Shown: positions 7,260-10,315 of the stretch, piece by piece
How positions within the stretch are numbered: the first letter of the stretch is position 1
How the letters are laid out: the number at the start of each line of letters is the position of its first letter
Assembly (NCBI GenBank): GCA_020050895.1
Contig: JAGVJW010000130.1
Coordinates: forward strand, 1-10,315
Direction of reading: 5' to 3'
DNA: 10,315 nucleotides
DNA from: a bacterium
Lineage (GTDB): Bacteria > Bacteroidota > Ignavibacteria > Kapaibacteriales > Kapaibacteriaceae
The notes under the pieces: generated by a model
Told to the model about the DNA's origin: nothing
The model's database searches: none
The model's input: the letters and a program-made list of their open reading frames with translations, nothing else
Program-made: the position numbers and the translations under genes

Positions 7260-8135
7260 CTAAATAATTAATCTGCATTCCAAGAATATTTGAAGTGATC
7301 GCACTGAAAAACCCCCACCCGTGGAGTTCACATTTGTCAGTGGTTGTATGTATTGTATTACTGGGCTCAAATACAGTGTGCGGCTAAGACTAAATTCAAG
7401 TCCGCCAGCCATTGCGATCCCTGCCTGAAAAGACTTTATATCCTTCAGGGGCCCATCCTGCAGCACGATGGAGCCATTTGTAGCGCCGGGAATTGATGCT
7501 GTTGCCATTTCTCCGTTGGGAAAAGTAACGCTATCACTCTCCAGAGACTTGGTATACTTCAAGTTTGAACTCACAATGTAGGAAAGGGGCACACCAACCC
7601 GGACAAATAACAACTTGAAGAAATTATACTTCAGGTATGGCATGGCAGTAACATACCCAATAGATGCCACAGCAGAATTGTTAAACGTGATGGGTACGGT
7701 GTATCGTGCTCCAGTGCTGGGAGACTGTTGAACCACACCTTCAATTTCGGTAAACCTGCCTTCAATGCTTTTATCTTCAAATCCCAGCGCAACACCCCAT
7801 GTAAGCTGCGACCTTGTGAGCCGTTCAAAGAGAGCGCCAAAAGCGTATCCTGTTTTAGCTCCGCCAGTGAACTCGCAAAGACAGTCGGTAACGATTGTTC
7901 CTCCCTGACCATTGAATGACGGCCCTGCATATACACCAATCTGATCGTACACCAAGAGCTTTCTGGCTCGAAGGGGATCGGATTCGAGAACATTCTCCTG
8001 GGCATATAGGTGGTATGTGCTGCTGAAAACCGCACAACAAAGGACGATGAGGCGGATATATGCTAGCGTACAGTGGTACAAATTTTGGATGGTACGGTGA
8101 TGACGGAACTTCAATCTAAAACAGGAGATCAGCAT
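7260..8135 (-). CDS. Predicted outer-membrane beta-barrel protein
   Basis: This protein of about 291 residues is probably an outer-membrane barrel. The N-terminus has a long basic region, then a hydrophobic stretch (LAYIRLIVLCCAVFSS) and a likely cleavage site after YHLYA, before QENV. The mature part alternates short amphipathic strands and turns rich in Gly, Tyr and Phe (IGVYAGPSFNG, LTWGVALGFEDKS, VASIGYVTAMPYLKYNFF, FVRVGVPLSYIV, AMAGGLEFSLSRTLYLSPVIQY). This resembles the PorT/OMP_b-brl class of the Bacteroidota group, although I cannot name a subfamily. A CxC (DCLCEF) is present in an early loop. The frame extends to a TTG at 8141; the ATG at 8135 is preferred. The next gene follows after 25 bases on the same strand, so the barrel and the PD40-OmpA protein are probably made together and may interact. 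PorP-like identity was considered but is not supported by a motif. Confidence 0.82.
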   Translation of the reverse strand: MLISCFRLKFRHHRTIQNLYHCTLAYIRLIVLCCAVFSSTYHLYAQENVLESDPLRARKLLVYDQIGVYAGPSFNGQGGTIVTDCLCEFTGGAKTGYAFGALFERLTRSQLTWGVALGFEDKSIEGRFTEIEGVVQQSPSTGARYTVPITFNNSAVASIGYVTAMPYLKYNFFKLLFVRVGVPLSYIVSSNLKYTKSLESDSVTFPNGEMATASIPGATNGSIVLQDGPLKDIKSFQAGIAMAGGLEFSLSRTLYLSPVIQYIQPLTNVNSTGGGFSVRSLQIFLECRLII

Positions 8136-8152
8136 TAGCAAGCTTTCATGTT

Positions 8153-8170
8153 TTGGTATACTTGCGTTCT
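8153..8170. promoter_or_regulatory. Possible shared -10 region between rsmB and the envelope cluster
   Basis: Only 35 bases separate the two divergent ATG codons (8135 minus, 8171 plus). They contain the palindrome GTATAC (8156-8161), which gives TATACT on the plus strand and TATACC on the minus strand, both -10-like. If TATACT is used, rsmB transcription would begin close to its ATG, giving a leaderless or nearly leaderless message, which fits the absence of a Shine-Dalgarno site. No good -35 is seen at the expected spacing on either strand. The minus-strand promoter could also lie inside the rsmB coding region. Confidence 0.25.
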
Positions 8171-9580
8171 ATGCCTCACGATCAAGCACCTTTGAATTCA
8201 GCTACCGAGCCCCTTTCCATTCCCATAACTCCTTCGAGCGATTTATCTATGTTTGAATCGGCACGCTGGATAGCTGTAAAATTACTTTCCCGGTACGAGA
8301 ATAGCGATTCGTTCATAGACAAGCTGCTCGATGCTGAGTTACGGCGTACGGACATGCTGCCGCCCGATCGGGCACTGGTAACTGAGCTCGTAAATGGAGT
8401 TGTTCGGTGGCTGTCGAGAATTGACTGGATCCTTACCGGGTTCTATCACGGTGAATTCACAAAGTGCATGCCCATCGTTAAAAATTCAATGCGAATTGCT
8501 TTGTACCAGATGCTCTTTCTATCCAAAATCCCGCCGCCTGCCGCTATTAATGAATCGGTTGAGCTTGTTAAGAAAATAAAAGGGGATAGGCATGCTGGAA
8601 TTGTAAATGGTGTGTTACGGAATATTCTGCGCAACATCAGCAACATAAGATATCCGTTGCGTGAAGAAAACGAAGTGCTCCACCTTTCTGTGCACTCGGC
8701 ACACCCACAGTGGATGGTCCGACGCTACGTGATGCGCTATGGAGGAGAGGAAGCTGAGCATCTGCTAAACGCAAATAACGTCAGACCGTCAATTACTCTC
8801 CGAATTAACAGTTTTCGCTCATCAATTGAGGAAGTCACTCACGCACTTAACAATGCTGAAATCAGATTTGAAGCGTCGGCTATTCATCCCGGCAGTATTT
8901 TGATCACCTCGCTTCGCGATGTTAGATCGCTTCCAATCTTCGTAGAAGGTAAGGTGTCGGTACAGGACGCAAGTGCAACACTGTCCGTAATACTTGCCGA
9001 TCCAAAACCGGGAATGCTTGTTTACGATCTTTGCTCTGCTCCCGGCGGTAAGGCTGTACACGCTGCTGAACTCATGAAGAACACAGGCAGGATTGTGGCG
9101 TTGGAAGTGTATGAATCAAAACTGAGATTCATTGATGAGAACGCTCGTCGGTCGGGTATAACAATTATTGAACCGGTTCAGGGAGATGCCCGCGAATTTG
9201 CTCCCGATGAGCTAGCAGATGTGGTGATGGTTGATGCACCGTGCACGGGGTTGGGTACGCTAACAAAGAAGCCAGATATTAAATGGCGACGTTCACTTGA
9301 TGATGTGAGAAAAATGTCCGTGCTTCAATATGATATTCTCAACCATGCAGCAACCGTTGTTAAACCCGGTGGACGCATTGTTTACAGCACGTGCACCATT
9401 GAGCCAGAAGAGAATGAAGATGTTGTTCTGAAGTTTTTATCCTCTCATTCGGATTTCGAGTTGGAACCTGCAGAACAAGTTCTTCCGTCTGAGGTCTGTT
9501 CTAAAGGTTTTATGCAGACGTATCCATATAGACACAAATCCGACGGTGCATTTGCAGCCAGACTTAAACGCAAATTCTGA
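8171..9580 (+). CDS. rsmB: 16S rRNA (cytosine-C5-)-methyltransferase RsmB
   Basis: RsmB uses S-adenosylmethionine to methylate C967 (E. coli numbering) of 16S rRNA. Numbered from the ATG at 8171, an extension of about 28 residues leads into a NusB-like RNA-binding domain (about 30-165), with LVTELVNGVVRWLSRIDWIL, IPPPAAINESVELVK and VNGVLRNILR. The methyltransferase domain has VQDASATL, motif I DLCSAPGGK (286-294), DAPCTGLGTLTKKPDIKW (conserved Cys358) and YSTCTIEPEENE with the nucleophile Cys408. HPQWMVRRY and LRINS are also characteristic. Its 469 residues exceed the E. coli protein (429), mostly through the N-terminus. The frame extends to a TTG at 8153. The ATG at 8249 (MFESARWIAV), just before the NusB-like domain, is another possible start. 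No clear ribosome site precedes any of them. It is divergent from the envelope cluster, and a lipoprotein gene follows on the same strand after 63 bases. Confidence 0.95.
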   Translation: MPHDQAPLNSATEPLSIPITPSSDLSMFESARWIAVKLLSRYENSDSFIDKLLDAELRRTDMLPPDRALVTELVNGVVRWLSRIDWILTGFYHGEFTKCMPIVKNSMRIALYQMLFLSKIPPPAAINESVELVKKIKGDRHAGIVNGVLRNILRNISNIRYPLREENEVLHLSVHSAHPQWMVRRYVMRYGGEEAEHLLNANNVRPSITLRINSFRSSIEEVTHALNNAEIRFEASAIHPGSILITSLRDVRSLPIFVEGKVSVQDASATLSVILADPKPGMLVYDLCSAPGGKAVHAAELMKNTGRIVALEVYESKLRFIDENARRSGITIIEPVQGDAREFAPDELADVVMVDAPCTGLGTLTKKPDIKWRRSLDDVRKMSVLQYDILNHAATVVKPGGRIVYSTCTIEPEENEDVVLKFLSSHSDFELEPAEQVLPSEVCSKGFMQTYPYRHKSDGAFAARLKRKF

Positions 9581-9630
9581 GTATTTCCTACGGACGAATA
9601 TCAATCATTCAACCATCAATAAGCTGAGAT

Positions 9631-9636
9631 AAGGAG
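9631..9636 (+). promoter_or_regulatory. Shine-Dalgarno site of the small lipoprotein gene
   Basis: AAGGAG stands 7 bases before the ATG at 9644, a near-ideal spacing. It supports this short, low-complexity frame as a real gene. Confidence 0.75.
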
Positions 9637-9643
9637 CATTCGC

Positions 9644-9991
9644 ATGAAATATTTCCGTACAAGCATCACTGCAGTAGTTGCCGTGACTATTATATCGTGT
9701 TCCCCAAAGGAAGAACCGAAACCTATGGACGAAGGAATGCCTTCAAATCATGAGAACATGCAAATGGCTCCTGATACCACGAAGAAGGATTCAATGAAAG
9801 ATCAAGAACACGATGATATGAAGCATGAAAAGGATGCTTCAAGCGCCAATCCAAAACGGCAGGAGATAAAATCGGTAACTACGCAGGAAAAATCTGTCCG
9901 TATTGATGAGCAACCTGCTGTAAGTACACAGGAAATTGTGAGAGACACATCTGGCTCTAAGAAAGTAAAAAAATTGAGCAGACCCAGGTAG
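9644..9991 (+). CDS. Small Met/His/acid-rich lipoprotein
   Basis: This 115-residue protein is a predicted lipoprotein of unknown function. The signal peptide (MKYFRTSITAVVAVTIISC) ends in a lipobox-like TIISC, with Cys19 as the lipidated residue, and S20 follows. The mature chain is low-complexity and hydrophilic, and probably disordered. Residues 28-61 contain six methionines (28, 32, 39, 41, 51, 59) and three histidines (36, 56, 61) among many Asp, Glu and Lys residues, for example DQEHDDMKHEKD. Such composition occurs in periplasmic proteins that bind copper, silver or other metals, but that is an inference from composition only. The C-terminus is basic (SGSKKVKKLSRPR). The start is supported by a strong ribosome site. 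It may be read through from rsmB, since no terminator is visible in the 63-base gap. The stop codon lies in the loop of a terminator-like hairpin shared with the convergent gene. Confidence 0.8.
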   Translation: MKYFRTSITAVVAVTIISCSPKEEPKPMDEGMPSNHENMQMAPDTTKKDSMKDQEHDDMKHEKDASSANPKRQEIKSVTTQEKSVRIDEQPAVSTQEIVRDTSGSKKVKKLSRPR

Positions 9992-10006
9992 TACCTGGAT
10001 CTGCTC
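9967..10006 (-). terminator. Intrinsic terminator for the minus-strand gene, overlapping the lipoprotein 3' end
   Basis: Bases 9976-10006 form an inverted repeat: GAGCAGA-C-CCAGG, the loop TAGTA, then CCTGG-A-TCTGCTC. The stem is 13 positions long with one C/A mismatch. Read on the minus strand it is followed after two bases by a run of seven T (complement of 9967-9973), which is textbook intrinsic terminator form for the gene ending at 10029. Read on the plus strand, a run of seven T appears only at 10024-10030, about 18 bases after the stem, so termination in that direction is less certain. Confidence 0.75.
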
Positions 10007-10028
10007 ATTCACTGCATTAAAACTTTTT

Positions 10029-10315
10029 TTACTGTGGTGCGCTGTACCGGATGTTCTTCGATCGCGGGAATGGTCCGGGCTTTTCGGCAGAAGCATAAGG
10101 AATATTCACTGCTTCCTGGTACGAGACTTCGACTTCGATGAATCTATTAGGGGCGGTGCCTCTTATCAGCCTGCCATCAATATTCTTTTTAATCATTACC
10201 TTGGCGAAGTTTCCGCTTTCGGTCTTTACCACAAACGCAATTTGTCTGCCAGCAGCATCGTCGGCGGTAAAGTCAACCATGACTTCATCAAGTGTTGCAG
10301 AACTAGCAAGGTCTA
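10029..10315 (-). CDS. Unknown protein, C-terminal part (5' end outside window)
   Basis: The frame is open to the right edge of the window, so at least 94 C-terminal residues are seen and the start lies outside. An ATG at 10280 exists, but the residues before it (DLASSATLDEV) continue smoothly into MVDFTADDAAGRQIAFVVKT, so it is probably internal. The segment alternates beta strands (IAFVVKT, FAKVMIKK, RFIEVEVSYQ) and ends in a Pro/Arg-rich tail (KPGPFPRSKNIRYSAPQ). I recognise no family, and no signal or membrane segment falls in the visible part. It converges on the lipoprotein gene and is followed by a strong hairpin-plus-T-run terminator. The stop codon TAA lies at 10029-10031. Confidence 0.7.
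   Translation of the reverse strand, partial: DLASSATLDEVMVDFTADDAAGRQIAFVVKTESGNFAKVMIKKNIDGRLIRGTAPNRFIEVEVSYQEAVNIPYASAEKPGPFPRSKNIRYSAPQ

Noticed and set aside
7260..8135. Identification of the barrel gene as porP/sprF
   Set aside because: The neighbour is PorE-like, but no PorP signature is visible in the barrel, so only a general beta-barrel call is made.
1..10315. A hidden defence system, phage remnant, CRISPR array or insertion sequence
   Set aside because: No nuclease, transposase, integrase, repeat array or flanking inverted repeats were found. Nearly all bases are explained by coding genes of housekeeping or envelope type.

Overview
The window reads as an ordinary chromosomal stretch from a Gram-negative bacterium of the Bacteroidota/Chlorobiota/Ignavibacteria/Kapabacteria group. 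Three things point there: a secreted protein with a divergent type IX secretion (Por-type) C-terminal sorting tail, a large PD40/carboxypeptidase-regulatory/OmpA envelope protein, and an outer-membrane beta-barrel gene next to it. GC content looks moderate. The placement is an inference from protein architecture, not from a marker gene. No mobile element, CRISPR array, tRNA or rRNA was seen.

Layout. Positions 1-564 (+) hold the C-terminal half of a MalK/UgpC-type ABC importer ATPase, cut by the window edge. It converges, with 5 bases between, on a minus-strand pair: a 458-residue secreted protein (2801-1425) followed after 3 bases by 3-hydroxybutyryl-CoA dehydrogenase (1421-570). A 94-base divergent spacer separates that pair from a plus-strand gene for an unrecognised single-pass membrane protein (2896-3687), whose end overlaps the end of lgt by 11 bases. 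Positions 8135 to 3677 on the minus strand form a three-gene envelope cluster: beta-barrel protein, PD40-CRD-OmpA protein with two OmpA domains, and prolipoprotein diacylglyceryl transferase (Lgt). Divergent from it is rsmB (8171-9580, 16S rRNA m5C methyltransferase), then a small Met/His-rich lipoprotein (9644-9991). The lipoprotein converges on a partial unknown gene (10315-10029, minus) across a hairpin that overlaps the lipoprotein stop codon.

How the genes fit together. The centre of the window concerns the cell envelope. The barrel and OmpA-type genes could form an outer-membrane complex anchored to peptidoglycan, resembling the PorE class of type IX secretion proteins. Lgt starts lipidation of lipoproteins, such as the one encoded at 9644. 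The 458-residue protein is a plausible type IX cargo. The ABC ATPase, Hbd and RsmB are housekeeping or metabolic genes. I found no clearly new multi-gene system. The most unusual items are the doubled OmpA architecture, the Met/His-rich lipoprotein and the stop-codon-overlapping hairpin.
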